Source of the DNA: Nonlabens sp.
GTDB lineage: Bacteria > Bacteroidota > Bacteroidia > Flavobacteriales > Flavobacteriaceae
Assembly: GCA_023301395.1 (NCBI GenBank)
Contig: JALZUY010000309.1
Coordinates: 1-12,262, forward strand
Length of the DNA: 12,262 nucleotides
Direction of reading: 5' to 3'
Position numbers and translations under genes: made by a program
Part shown: positions 5,314 through 12,262 of the stretch, in pieces
Layout of the letters: the number at the start of each line of letters is the position of its first letter
How positions within the stretch are numbered: the stretch's first letter is position 1
The notes under the pieces: generated by a model
Database searches by the model: none
The model's input: only the letters and a program-made list of their open reading frames with translations
Told to the model about the DNA's origin: nothing

Positions 5314-6530
5314 TGAATTTTTCTTATTACATCGCAAAGCGATATCTAGTTTCTAAAAATGGCAAAAACGCCATTAACATCATCAATATACTCAGTTTTA
5401 TTATCACTATAGTAGGCACTGCAGCCCTTTTTATAGTGCTTTCTGGATTTTCAGGATTAAAAGACTTCAGTACTGAATTTAGCAGCTATTTTGATCCAGA
5501 CCTCAAAGTTATACCTCTGGAAGGTAAAGTTTTGGAAATTCCGCTTTCGCGAAAGCGCGAAATAGAAAACTTATCAGGTGTACAAGTTATAAGTCCTATA
5601 ATTGAAGAAAAGGCTTTCTTACATTATGATGGTAAAAACGATATTGCTTATATAAAAGGTGTAGAATCTAGCTATGGCCAAATCGTTAAGACAGATACCA
5701 TTTTACTCTATGGAAGCTGGTTAGGTAATAGTGATTTACAAGTAGTTGCTGGTGCTGCCATATCAGACGAATTATCCTTACAAATTGATAATTATGGCCG
5801 TTTTTTACAAATAATGGTTCCTAAACCTGGTAAAAATGCTATAACTGCCATGAATTATCGTGACTCTTTTAGTCAAATAGATGTAGTTGCAACTGGCGTA
5901 TTTAGTGTCAATGAAAATCTAGATAGCAAGTATATATTTACAACCATAAAAGCTGCAAGAAAATTACTCAATTATAAGGATGACCAATCGAGTAGCATCG
6001 AGTTTAAACTTTCTCCAGGTGCTGACGAAGATCAACTCAGAGAAGAAATCCAAGCCATTTTTGATGTGCCAGTAATTATTAAAAATAGACTTCAAATGAA
6101 TGATGGGCTTTATAAAATGCTTAATTCAGAGAATCTTGCTGTTTACCTCATATTTACTCTTGTACTCATCATCGCTTTATTTAACGTAATAGGTTCTATT
6201 ATTATGATGATTCTAGACAAGAAAAAGAACTTAAAGACTTTACTAGATTTAGGTGCTAGTGTCAACTCGTTACGCACTATATTCTTTGTCCAAGGAAGTT
6301 TAATGACCTTAGTAGGAGGATTAATAGGTATATTTATAGGTGTTGCTTTTGTGTATTTACAAGTGGAGTATCAACTTATTTATATCGCACCCGAGATTCC
6401 TTATCCGTTTGCTTTAAGATTAGGAAATGTATTTCTTGCCCTAGGAACTATTGCGGTATTAGGAATTATTGCTAGTTATGTTGCTTCTAGACGCATAAAT
6501 GAAGAGTTGCTTTCTCAGGCAAAGTTGTAA
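5313..6530 (+). CDS. FtsX/LolC-LolE-type ABC transporter permease
   Basis: This 405-aa inner-membrane protein has the four-helix plan of LolC/LolE-like permeases: helix 1 at about residues 22-46 (INIINILSFIITIVGTAALF), a large periplasmic domain (about 50-270, the MacB-type periplasmic core), then helices at about 274-300, 324-350 and 371-392 forming the FtsX domain. By family, such proteins pair with a LolD-type ATPase to lift lipoproteins out of the inner membrane, but no ATPase gene is adjacent and the substrate is inferred. Start is GTG at 5313, overlapping the rbfA stop by one base (TAGTG); it gives MNFSYYIAKRYLVSK, the usual N-terminus. Residues 77-82 (PLSRKR) are encoded by a 16-bp palindrome that recurs elsewhere in the window. 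Confidence 0.88.
   Translation: MNFSYYIAKRYLVSKNGKNAINIINILSFIITIVGTAALFIVLSGFSGLKDFSTEFSSYFDPDLKVIPLEGKVLEIPLSRKREIENLSGVQVISPIIEEKAFLHYDGKNDIAYIKGVESSYGQIVKTDTILLYGSWLGNSDLQVVAGAAISDELSLQIDNYGRFLQIMVPKPGKNAITAMNYRDSFSQIDVVATGVFSVNENLDSKYIFTTIKAARKLLNYKDDQSSSIEFKLSPGADEDQLREEIQAIFDVPVIIKNRLQMNDGLYKMLNSENLAVYLIFTLVLIIALFNVIGSIIMMILDKKKNLKTLLDLGASVNSLRTIFFVQGSLMTLVGGLIGIFIGVAFVYLQVEYQLIYIAPEIPYPFALRLGNVFLALGTIAVLGIIASYVASRRINEELLSQAKL
5542..5557. repeat. Highly iterated palindrome CGCTTTCGCGAAAGCG, copy inside the permease gene
   Basis: A perfect 16-bp palindrome, GC-rich in an AT-rich gene. It is read as PLSRKR at residues 77-82 in the first stretch of the periplasmic domain. The same 14-bp core occurs at 9753-9766. 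Function is unknown; from memory it is dispersed in many marine flavobacterial genomes. Confidence 0.75.
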
Positions 6531-6555
6531 GTAGTTTTGCAGAAACAACTTCTCA

Positions 6556-7545
6556 TCAAAATTTATGATCACCAAATTTATCCAGCACCTCATTAAAAGC
6601 GTCAAAAACACCTTGTGATTGATCACTAGTAACCATTTTCATGCGATATTCTTTAAAATTAGGGATTCCCTTGAAGTAGTTTGTATAATGACGTCTCGTT
6701 TCAAAAACACCTAGAGTTTCTCCTTTCCAGGCAATAGACATTTCAAGATGACGTTTTGCTACCTCAACACGTTCTTGCATAGTAGGTTTTGCCATATGTT
6801 CTCCTGTCTCAAAGAAGTGTTTTACTTCTCTGAAAAACCAAGGATAACCTATACTTGCACGACCTATCATTGCTCCGTCAAGTCCATACTCGTCTCGCAT
6901 TTCCATAGCTCGCTCTGGAGTATTTACATCTCCGTTTCCAAATACAGGAATATGCATACGTGGATTATTCTTAACATCGGCAATTGGTTTCCAGTTTGCA
7001 TTTCCTTTATACATCTGTGCACGTGTACGACCATGTATGGAAATAGCTTTTATACCTACATCCTGCAGGCGCTCAGCTACCTCAACTATTTTAATAGAAT
7101 CATCATCCCAGCCTAATCTAGTCTTAACTGTAATAGGCAAGTCTGTATGTTTTACCATAGCAGCGGTAAGAGAAACCATTAAATCAATATCCTTTAAAAT
7201 ACCTGCTCCTGCTCCTTTTGAAACGACCTTTTTCACAGGACAACCAAAGTTAATATCAATAATATCGGGCTTAGTACGTTCTACGATTTCTACAGACTGT
7301 AACATAGAATCTAGATTTGCTCCAAAGATTTGGATTCCTACAGGACGCTCAGCCTCATATATGTCCAGTTTCATGGTGCTTTTTGCAGCATCGCGTATCA
7401 ATCCTTCACTTGATATGAATTCTGTGTAGACCACATCAGCACCATTTTCTTTGCATAGCGCACGGAAAGGTGGATCACTTACATCTTCCATAGGTGCAAG
7501 TAGTAGTGGAAAATCTGGTAATTGTATATCTCCTATTTTAGGCAT
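6556..7545 (-). CDS. dusB: tRNA-dihydrouridine synthase, DusB type
   Basis: Dus enzymes use FMN and NADPH to reduce specific uridines in the tRNA D-loop. The 329-aa protein is a TIM-barrel with the full set of Dus marks: LLLAPMEDVSDPPFR (14-28, FMN site), TEFISSEGL, DINFGCPVKKVVSKGAGAGIL (97-117) with the catalytic Cys102, VKTRLGWDD (140-148, with Lys141), SIHGRTRAQMYKG (169-181, with His171), FGNGDV and MIGRASIGYPWFF (227-238). The C-terminal helical part binds tRNA. Overall it is closest to the DusB/NifR3 branch; the symbol is a family-level choice. The start ATG at 7545 lies 4 nt after a perfect TAnnTTTG box. The gene converges on the permease gene, with 25 bp between stops and no strong terminator. 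Confidence 0.94.
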   Translation of the reverse strand: MPKIGDIQLPDFPLLLAPMEDVSDPPFRALCKENGADVVYTEFISSEGLIRDAAKSTMKLDIYEAERPVGIQIFGANLDSMLQSVEIVERTKPDIIDINFGCPVKKVVSKGAGAGILKDIDLMVSLTAAMVKHTDLPITVKTRLGWDDDSIKIVEVAERLQDVGIKAISIHGRTRAQMYKGNANWKPIADVKNNPRMHIPVFGNGDVNTPERAMEMRDEYGLDGAMIGRASIGYPWFFREVKHFFETGEHMAKPTMQERVEVAKRHLEMSIAWKGETLGVFETRRHYTNYFKGIPNFKEYRMKMVTSDQSQGVFDAFNEVLDKFGDHKF

Positions 7546-7549
7546 GCTA

Positions 7550-7557
7550 CAAAAATA
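7550..7557 (-). promoter_or_regulatory. Candidate -7 box for dusB, four bases from the start codon
   Basis: TATTTTTG on the minus strand is a full TAnnTTTG match ending 4 nt before the dusB ATG, the same geometry as at rbfA. A leaderless or nearly leaderless transcript is predicted. There is no matching TTTG box at the ideal distance. Confidence 0.42.
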
Positions 7558-7596
7558 AGGTATAATCTATTCTCACTTAAAAAGAATTATGGAGTT

Positions 7597-10008
7597 TTAA
7601 ACACCTCGTGTTTTACCACTGGTACGTTCTTGTTCTTCTGGAGCCTGGGCTTCGCGATTTTCTAACCTAAAATTCCCAAATTTATAAGTGAACCCTACAC
7701 TAAATGTTTGCGTCTCAGGAAGTGATAAATAGCGGTTATCTTGATTTGCATAACGGCTTATCATAGGCTGATTTTGGGATAAGAAAATGTCGTTATATTT
7801 TACGGTTAGTGTTGCTCTATCTTTCCACAGGCTTTTTGTAAAACCTATACTACTCATCAAAATATTCTCAGGTTTATAAGAGCCAAAAAGGATACTAGAT
7901 AAATAACCTGCTTCAATCTCCATGTTCAAGCTTCCGTCCTTGGAGATTCTAAACTGGTTGTAAGACTGTAAATAAAGTCCTGTGGTATTCAGTTTTTGAT
8001 TCTCATTTACAGATTGTAATGCCTCAAATTCATTTTCCATATAAAATACACTGGTACTTATAACCGCAAACCAGCTTTCATTAAAATATTGATAAGTAGA
8101 AGCATCAATACTGTATTGGAATTCATAATTCAAGTTAGCACTTTGATTTGATAGAACGTTAGTGTCATTATTCTGGAATGGTAATACGTCCAGAATATCT
8201 TTAGTGTAAATAAAATAAGTGTCTATGAAATAAGTGTTCTTAATATTCCATCCTAGATTCACCTTATCAGTAAATGCTGGTTGTAAATTAGGATTACCAG
8301 AATTCACGTTATTATCATTAATGAAATAATTAAACGGATTCAAATCTTGATAACGTGGTCTATCAATCGATCGTTTGTAGCTTAAAGTCAATTCATGACT
8401 ATCACTTAAGGTATGTGTAAGCGCTAGGTTGGGGAAAACACCTAGATATTCCTGAGTATTTACTATTCCTAGTGACTCACTATCTCCTTCAACTTGGGTT
8501 TGCTCCAGTCTTATTCCGCCTGTGAAAGACCATTTTGTCCATGCTCTTTCTAGTTGCGCATAAGCGGCATAGATGTTTTCATCATAAAAAAAATTGTCAG
8601 ACAATGACGCATCTAGGACACTTCCTATATTAGTATCAAAGAAATCTTGTTTACTTTGAGAAGAGATGTTTGAATATTTCAATCCTGTAGATAATCCATA
8701 TTCACCAAACTGATTTATATAGTCTATCTTACCTGTAAGAATATCTATTTCTTGAAAACCTAGTGTACTAAAACTATTAGTTCCAGTTGTAGTTTGGGTA
8801 TCATCAAAAAAGGTACTCAATAGATTTTGGAAATTATCATTCTCTGTAAAAACATAGCCACCTTCTATATTTAATGATCCACCTTTCTCGTTGAGAACAC
8901 TATTCCATCCTAGATTTACAAATCCATTTGTCAGATCTTGTCCTAAATCGGAATTTGTGCCAAAACCACTAAAAGCAGTTCCTCCTTGAGGTAAAATGAA
9001 TGTATCGACATTTACATCAAGCTCTTTACCGTTATTAACGCTCAAGTTTCCAGTGACAGACAAACTATTCTTTTCATTAAGTGTAATATCAATGGTCGTG
9101 TTGAAGTTATGAGATTTGCTACGTGTTACATTTTCAAAATCTGTAAACCATCTCGAGCTACGTGTACCATCATTATTAAAAAAACCTATTTCAGACTCTT
9201 GCAGTGTTACATCTTTACGTGGATTGTAGTTATAATTTGCATACACATTTAACCAGTCATTTTTATAAAACTGACTCGTTCCTATTTGGTACTTTGCAAA
9301 CGTATCAACCGTCCAATTTCCTGTTATGGAACCTTTATAACCCAACGATATATTTTTGCTAGTCACAATATTGATTACCGCTCCACCATCTGCATCATAC
9401 TGCGCCGGCGGATTTGTAATCACCTCAACACTCTTCACATTATCACCACTGTAGCCGTTCAATAATTGTTGTAATTCCTCATTACTTATGTAAACTCGTT
9501 TATTATTAATATAAATCGCTGCTGCTCTATTTTGAACCAGATACGTACCGTTCATTTCAAAAATCCCTGGAGTAGACTTTAAAATTTGCGCAGCATTTCC
9601 AGTACTTAGCGTTGTATTTTCTACATTAAAAATCAATCGATCTGGTTTGCGATCTACAGTAGGTCGTTTTGCTGTAACAGTAATTGCATCTAGCATAGCA
9701 GCATCTGTCTCAAGAATTAAATTATTGAGAGCAGTTTCTTTTTGAAGGGTCAGCTTTCGCGAAAGCGTGACATAACCCACAAATGAGGCTTGAAAGTTAT
9801 AATCACCAACAGCTACATTTGAGAAAGAGAACTTTCCCGACTCGTCTGTAGAAGTTCCATATTTATAAATTCCATCGACAACATCTAGCAAAACTACATT
9901 TGCAAATGCTACTGGAGATCCATCAGAATCTGATAGCTTACCCGTTAGGTTCACCTGTGCTAACGTACCTAAAGAGGAGAAAAGAAATAAAATAGTTATC
10001 AGTTTCAT
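7597..10008 (-). CDS. TonB-dependent-receptor-like outer-membrane beta-barrel protein
   Basis: The 803-aa protein begins with a clear signal peptide (MKLITILFLFSSLGTLA, cleavage before Gln18). Next is a carboxypeptidase-regulatory-like beta-sandwich (about 20-100: LTGKLSDSDGSPVAFANV, GTSTDESGKFSFSNVAVGDY), a plug-like domain (about 122-220, with RAAAIYINNKRVY and PPAQYDADGGAVINIVTSK), and a barrel of many aromatic-rich strands to about residue 780. This order fits the outer-membrane beta-barrel family (OMP_b-brl_3 type) of Bacteroidota. The substrate cannot be inferred: no SusD-like, TonB or enzyme gene is near. The C-terminus extends about 23 charged residues past the last strand (YKFGNF, ending KTRGV). 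A palindrome at 9753-9766 encodes LSRKL (82-86) in the N-terminal domain. Start ATG at 10008. Confidence 0.88.
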   Translation of the reverse strand: MKLITILFLFSSLGTLAQVNLTGKLSDSDGSPVAFANVVLLDVVDGIYKYGTSTDESGKFSFSNVAVGDYNFQASFVGYVTLSRKLTLQKETALNNLILETDAAMLDAITVTAKRPTVDRKPDRLIFNVENTTLSTGNAAQILKSTPGIFEMNGTYLVQNRAAAIYINNKRVYISNEELQQLLNGYSGDNVKSVEVITNPPAQYDADGGAVINIVTSKNISLGYKGSITGNWTVDTFAKYQIGTSQFYKNDWLNVYANYNYNPRKDVTLQESEIGFFNNDGTRSSRWFTDFENVTRSKSHNFNTTIDITLNEKNSLSVTGNLSVNNGKELDVNVDTFILPQGGTAFSGFGTNSDLGQDLTNGFVNLGWNSVLNEKGGSLNIEGGYVFTENDNFQNLLSTFFDDTQTTTGTNSFSTLGFQEIDILTGKIDYINQFGEYGLSTGLKYSNISSQSKQDFFDTNIGSVLDASLSDNFFYDENIYAAYAQLERAWTKWSFTGGIRLEQTQVEGDSESLGIVNTQEYLGVFPNLALTHTLSDSHELTLSYKRSIDRPRYQDLNPFNYFINDNNVNSGNPNLQPAFTDKVNLGWNIKNTYFIDTYFIYTKDILDVLPFQNNDTNVLSNQSANLNYEFQYSIDASTYQYFNESWFAVISTSVFYMENEFEALQSVNENQKLNTTGLYLQSYNQFRISKDGSLNMEIEAGYLSSILFGSYKPENILMSSIGFTKSLWKDRATLTVKYNDIFLSQNQPMISRYANQDNRYLSLPETQTFSVGFTYKFGNFRLENREAQAPEEQERTSGKTRGV
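9753..9766. repeat. Highly iterated palindrome GCTTTCGCGAAAGC, copy inside the outer-membrane receptor gene
   Basis: A perfect 14-bp palindrome; on the minus strand the match to the copy at 5542-5557 extends one more base at the left (CGCTTTCGCGAAAGC). It is translated as LSRK in the receptor's CarboxypepD-reg-like domain, the same four residues as in the permease, although the genes are unrelated and on opposite strands. Confidence 0.75.
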
Positions 10009-10071
10009 CGAGTAAATAATATGGCTATAAATTTAGGAAAGCCCAGTCAGAAATCGGGCAAGGAATTAGAT

Positions 10072-10079
10072 TATATTTG
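10072..10079 (+). promoter_or_regulatory. Candidate -7 box for lepA
   Basis: TATATTTG matches TAnnTTTG in full, 18 nt before the lepA ATG, in the 89-bp gap between the divergent receptor and lepA genes. No TTTG at the ideal upstream distance. It overlaps an in-frame TTG (10077) that could otherwise be mistaken for the start. Confidence 0.42.
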
Positions 10080-10097
10080 CAGCAGTATCAACGGACT

Positions 10098-11897
10098 ATG
10101 AAGAATATACGCAATTTTTGTATCATCGCACACATTGACCATGGGAAAAGCACACTGGCAGACAGACTGTTAGACGCGACTCACACGGTTACAAAACGTG
10201 AATCACAAGCACAATTACTAGACAGTATGGATCTAGAACGTGAGCGTGGAATCACTATTAAATCGCATGCCATACAAATGGATTATACTGCTCCAGATGG
10301 TGAGCAGTACATATTAAATTTAATTGACACGCCAGGTCACGTAGATTTCTCTTATGAGGTTTCTCGTTCTATTGCGGCTTGTGAAGGAGCACTACTTATA
10401 GTAGATGCTGCGCAAAGTATACAAGCACAAACTATTTCTAACCTTTATCTAGCACTAGAGAATGATCTTGAGATTATTCCAGTTCTTAACAAAGTAGACT
10501 TGCCTAGTGCAAATCCTGAGGAAGTTACTGATGATATTGTGGATTTATTAGGTTGTGATCCTAGCGAGGTAATCCCTGCCAGTGCAAAAACAGGCCTAGG
10601 TATTCAAGATATTCTAGACGCTATTGTGGCGCGTGTTCCAGCTCCTAAGGGAAATCCTGACGAGCCATTACAAGCACTTGTTTTTGATTCACAATACAAC
10701 CAGTTCCGTGGTGTGGAAACCATTTTTAGAGTTATTAATGGCTCGATTAAAAAAGGACAAAAAATAAAATTTGTCGCAACTGGTGAAAGCTATTTTGCAG
10801 ACGAAGTAGGAACATTGAAACTGAATCAAGTTCCTAAGAAAGAAATAAAAGCCGGTGATGTAGGTTACCTCATCACGGGAATTAAAGAGGCAAAAGAAGT
10901 AAAAGTAGGTGATACGATTACTGATCATGCAAACCCTACGACTAATGCGATTGGTGGTTTTGAAGATGTAAAACCTATGGTATTTGCTGGTATTTATCCA
11001 GTTGATACAGAGGATTATGAAGACCTGCGTTCTAGTATGGAAAAATTACAGTTGAACGATGCTTCTCTTGTTTTTCAAGCAGAAAGTAGTGCGGCGCTAG
11101 GTTTTGGTTTCCGTTGTGGATTCCTAGGAATGTTACACCTTGAAATTATACAGGAACGCTTAGAACGCGAGTTTGACATGACCGTAATTACTACGGTACC
11201 TAACGTGTCTTATCATGCTTATACTAATAAGAATCCAAATGAGATTCTTATCGTAAATAATCCAACAGATCTTCCTGAGCCTTCCTTTTTGAATAGAGTT
11301 GAAGAGCCGTATATAAAAGCAACGATTATTACTAAGTCTGACTTTGTAGGTAATGTAATGTCATTATGTATTGAAAAACGTGGTATCGTTACTAATCAAA
11401 CTTATCTAACGACTGAACGTGTAGAGATGACCTTTGACATGCCACTGGCCGAGATTGTTTTTGATTTCTATGATCGTTTGAAAACTGTTTCTAAAGGATA
11501 TGCATCTTTTGACTACGCTCCTATAGGAATGCGTGAGTCTAAACTGGTACGTGTAGATATTTTATTAAATGCTCAAGCAGTAGATGCATTAAGTGCCTTA
11601 ATACATGCAGATAATGCCTATAACATAGGTAAAAAGATGGTGGAAAAACTACGCGAGCTAATACCTAGACAGCAATTTGATATTCCTGTACAAGCAGCGA
11701 TAGGTGCAAAAATTATTTCACGAGAAACGATAAAAGCGTTACGAAAAGATGTTACCGCAAAGTGTTATGGTGGTGATATCTCCCGTAAACGTAAACTTCT
11801 AGAAAAGCAAAAGAAAGGTAAGAAACGTATGCGCCAGGTAGGAAACGTAGAGATTCCTCAACAAGCGTTTATGGCCGTGTTGAAGTTGAATGATTAA
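10098..11897 (+). CDS. lepA: Elongation factor 4 (LepA), ribosome-associated GTPase
   Basis: LepA is a translational GTPase related to EF-G that acts on stalled or initiating ribosomes. The 599-aa length is typical. The GTPase motifs are complete: G1 AHIDHGKST (11-19), G2 RGITIK (50-55), G3 DTPGHVD (77-83, with catalytic His81), G4 NKVD (131-134) and G5 SAK (162-164). FGFRCGFLGMLHLEIIQERLER marks the domain after the beta-barrel, and the LepA-specific C-terminal domain ends with the basic stretch CYGGDISRKRKLLEKQKKGKKR and QEAFM-like QQAFMAVLK. The start is ATG 10098 (MKNIRNFCIIAHID); a TTG seven codons earlier overlaps the -7 box and is rejected. The gene is followed by palindromic repeats and has no classical terminator of its own. 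Confidence 0.98.
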   Translation: MKNIRNFCIIAHIDHGKSTLADRLLDATHTVTKRESQAQLLDSMDLERERGITIKSHAIQMDYTAPDGEQYILNLIDTPGHVDFSYEVSRSIAACEGALLIVDAAQSIQAQTISNLYLALENDLEIIPVLNKVDLPSANPEEVTDDIVDLLGCDPSEVIPASAKTGLGIQDILDAIVARVPAPKGNPDEPLQALVFDSQYNQFRGVETIFRVINGSIKKGQKIKFVATGESYFADEVGTLKLNQVPKKEIKAGDVGYLITGIKEAKEVKVGDTITDHANPTTNAIGGFEDVKPMVFAGIYPVDTEDYEDLRSSMEKLQLNDASLVFQAESSAALGFGFRCGFLGMLHLEIIQERLEREFDMTVITTVPNVSYHAYTNKNPNEILIVNNPTDLPEPSFLNRVEEPYIKATIITKSDFVGNVMSLCIEKRGIVTNQTYLTTERVEMTFDMPLAEIVFDFYDRLKTVSKGYASFDYAPIGMRESKLVRVDILLNAQAVDALSALIHADNAYNIGKKMVEKLRELIPRQQFDIPVQAAIGAKIISRETIKALRKDVTAKCYGGDISRKRKLLEKQKKGKKRMRQVGNVEIPQQAFMAVLKLND

Positions 11898-11936
11898 TTG
11901 ATGGATTGAAAACCCGCATTTCAATTTTCTGAACAA

Positions 11937-12001
11937 CCGCATTTCGGGAGCCTCAATGCTCGCTACATCGATAATGCGAAGTCTGAGGTGCTCGAAGACC
12001 G
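11937..12001. repeat. Palindromic intergenic repeat, copy 1
   Basis: The unit runs from CCGCATTTCG through CCTCAATGCTCGCTA and ATCGATAATGCG to CTGAGGT and CTCGAAGACCG. Within it CCTCA..GCTC pairs with the later GAGC/AAGT..TGAGG side around a central ATCGAT, and GCATTTCG pairs with TCGATAATGC. It lacks about 23 bp present in copy 2 between CTGAGGT and CTCGAAGACC. A fragment of the unit's start (CCGCATTTC) also appears at 11914-11922. Confidence 0.8.
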
Positions 12002-12021
12002 TAATTAAAAATACTAATAAA

Positions 12022-12107
12022 GCATTTCGAGTGCCTCAATGCTCGCTATATCGATAATGCGGAGCCTGAGGTAGTCACTGAGCTTCTCGAAGTGCACTCG
12101 AAGACCG
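12022..12107. repeat. Palindromic intergenic repeat, copy 2 (longest)
   Basis: This 86-bp copy shares with copy 1 GCATTTCG, GCCTCAATGCTCGCTA, ATCGATAATGCG and CTGAGGT, and ends in CTCGAAGACCG. Its extra segment carries AGTCACTGAGCTTCTCGAAG, which resembles a dispersed CTGAGC..TCGAAG repeat common in Bacteroidota (from memory). Here the hairpin side GAGCCTGAGG pairs best with CCTCAATGCTC, with a 1-2 nt bulge. Confidence 0.82.
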
Positions 12108-12132
12108 CATTTCGAATACCTCAATGCTCGCT
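12107..12132. repeat. Palindromic intergenic repeat, copy 3 (truncated)
   Basis: It starts at the last base of copy 2 (shared CCG) and reads GCATTTCGAATACCTCAATGCTCGCTT in line with the other copies, then departs into unrelated AT-rich DNA. Only the left third of the unit is present. It is 74 bp before the GIY-YIG start codon. Confidence 0.75.
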
Positions 12133-12206
12133 TAGAGTTTTTAATCAAATAAAAGTTTCCAAAAGCCGTCTAAAAAACTATTATTACATTCAAACTTGTT
12201 TTAAAA

Positions 12207-12262
12207 ATGGCGTTTAAAATTGGCTTTACTTATATTTTAGAATGTAGCGACGGTTCTTATTA
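12207..12262 (+). CDS. GIY-YIG nuclease family protein, N-terminus only (runs off the right edge)
   Basis: Eighteen codons are visible from an ATG at 12207: MAFKIGFTYILECSDGSY, then TA that begins a Tyr codon or a stop. TYILECSDGSYY is the typical opening of the small stand-alone GIY-YIG proteins of about 80-100 aa (UPF0213/UvrC-N-like): YIL stands for the GIY strand, and YYTG would be expected next for the YIG strand. GIY-YIG domains cut DNA through a metal and a downstream Arg and Glu that lie outside the window. The call rests on a short N-terminus, so intactness and activity are open. It lies directly downstream of the palindromic repeat array. Confidence 0.7.
   Translation, partial: MAFKIGFTYILECSDGSY

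Noticed and set aside
6522..6551. Inverted repeat AAGTTGT/ACAACTT between the converging permease and dusB stops as a bidirectional terminator
   Set aside because: The stem is 7 bp with a 16-nt loop and no U tract on the plus strand; too weak to call a terminator.
6748..7429. Plus-strand ORFs of 122 and 130 codons
   Set aside because: They are antisense to dusB, have no family resemblance and follow from the codon pattern of the real gene.
10041..10060. GCCC...GGGC inverted repeat between the receptor gene and lepA as a regulatory hairpin
   Set aside because: Only 4 bp of pairing; not above background.
10077..10097. Upstream TTG start for LepA
   Set aside because: The TTG is part of the -7 box TATATTTG; ATG at 10098 gives the conserved MKNIRNFCIIAHIDHGKST start.
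11937..12132. CRISPR array
   Set aside because: The copies differ in length, are imperfect and chained, with no equal-length unique spacers and no cas genes.

Overview
The window looks like chromosomal housekeeping DNA from a marine-type member of the Flavobacteriaceae (Bacteroidota). The evidence is an AT-rich composition, Bacteroidota-type promoter boxes (TAnnTTTG, in places with an upstream TTTG), weak or absent Shine-Dalgarno sequences, a flavobacterial gene order (DUF177-rpmF-fabH-accB), a CarboxypepD-reg-like/plug/beta-barrel outer-membrane receptor, and two copies of a palindrome built on GCTTTCGCGAAAGC. From memory that palindrome is abundant in genera such as Nonlabens and Dokdonia; the genus is only a guess.

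Layout. (1) 1-3198, minus strand: pdxA (vitamin B6), then a DUF177/YceD protein and ribosomal protein L32 (a 2-nt gap between them), a strong hairpin terminator, then fabH and the start of accB (fatty-acid initiation and malonyl-CoA supply), which runs off the left edge. (2) 3259-3843, plus: ribE, riboflavin synthase. It meets, tail to tail, a 66-aa secreted or membrane proline-rich protein (3838-4038, minus) whose C-terminus resembles a sorting tag. (3) 4039-4453: a noncoding stretch with a CAT-anticodon tRNA, its terminator and a near-ideal promoter. (4) 4454-4861, minus: methylmalonyl-CoA epimerase, divergent from rbfA and a LolC/E-type permease (4918-6530, plus), which overlap by one base. 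(5) 6556-10008, minus: a DusB-type tRNA dihydrouridine synthase and a large TonB-dependent-type outer-membrane beta-barrel protein. (6) 10098-11897, plus: lepA (EF4). (7) 11898-12262: an intergenic array of about 2.5 copies of a palindromic repeat, followed at once by the start of a small GIY-YIG nuclease gene that runs off the right edge.

Most genes serve translation and ribosome biogenesis (L32, DUF177, RbfA, DusB, LepA, tRNA) or basic cofactor and lipid metabolism. The least explained parts are the right-hand repeat array next to the GIY-YIG gene, the highly iterated palindrome that is translated inside two proteins, the small PLDG-tailed protein, and two promoters so close to their start codons that nearly leaderless mRNAs are predicted. 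No CRISPR array, rRNA, insertion sequence or phage gene is visible.
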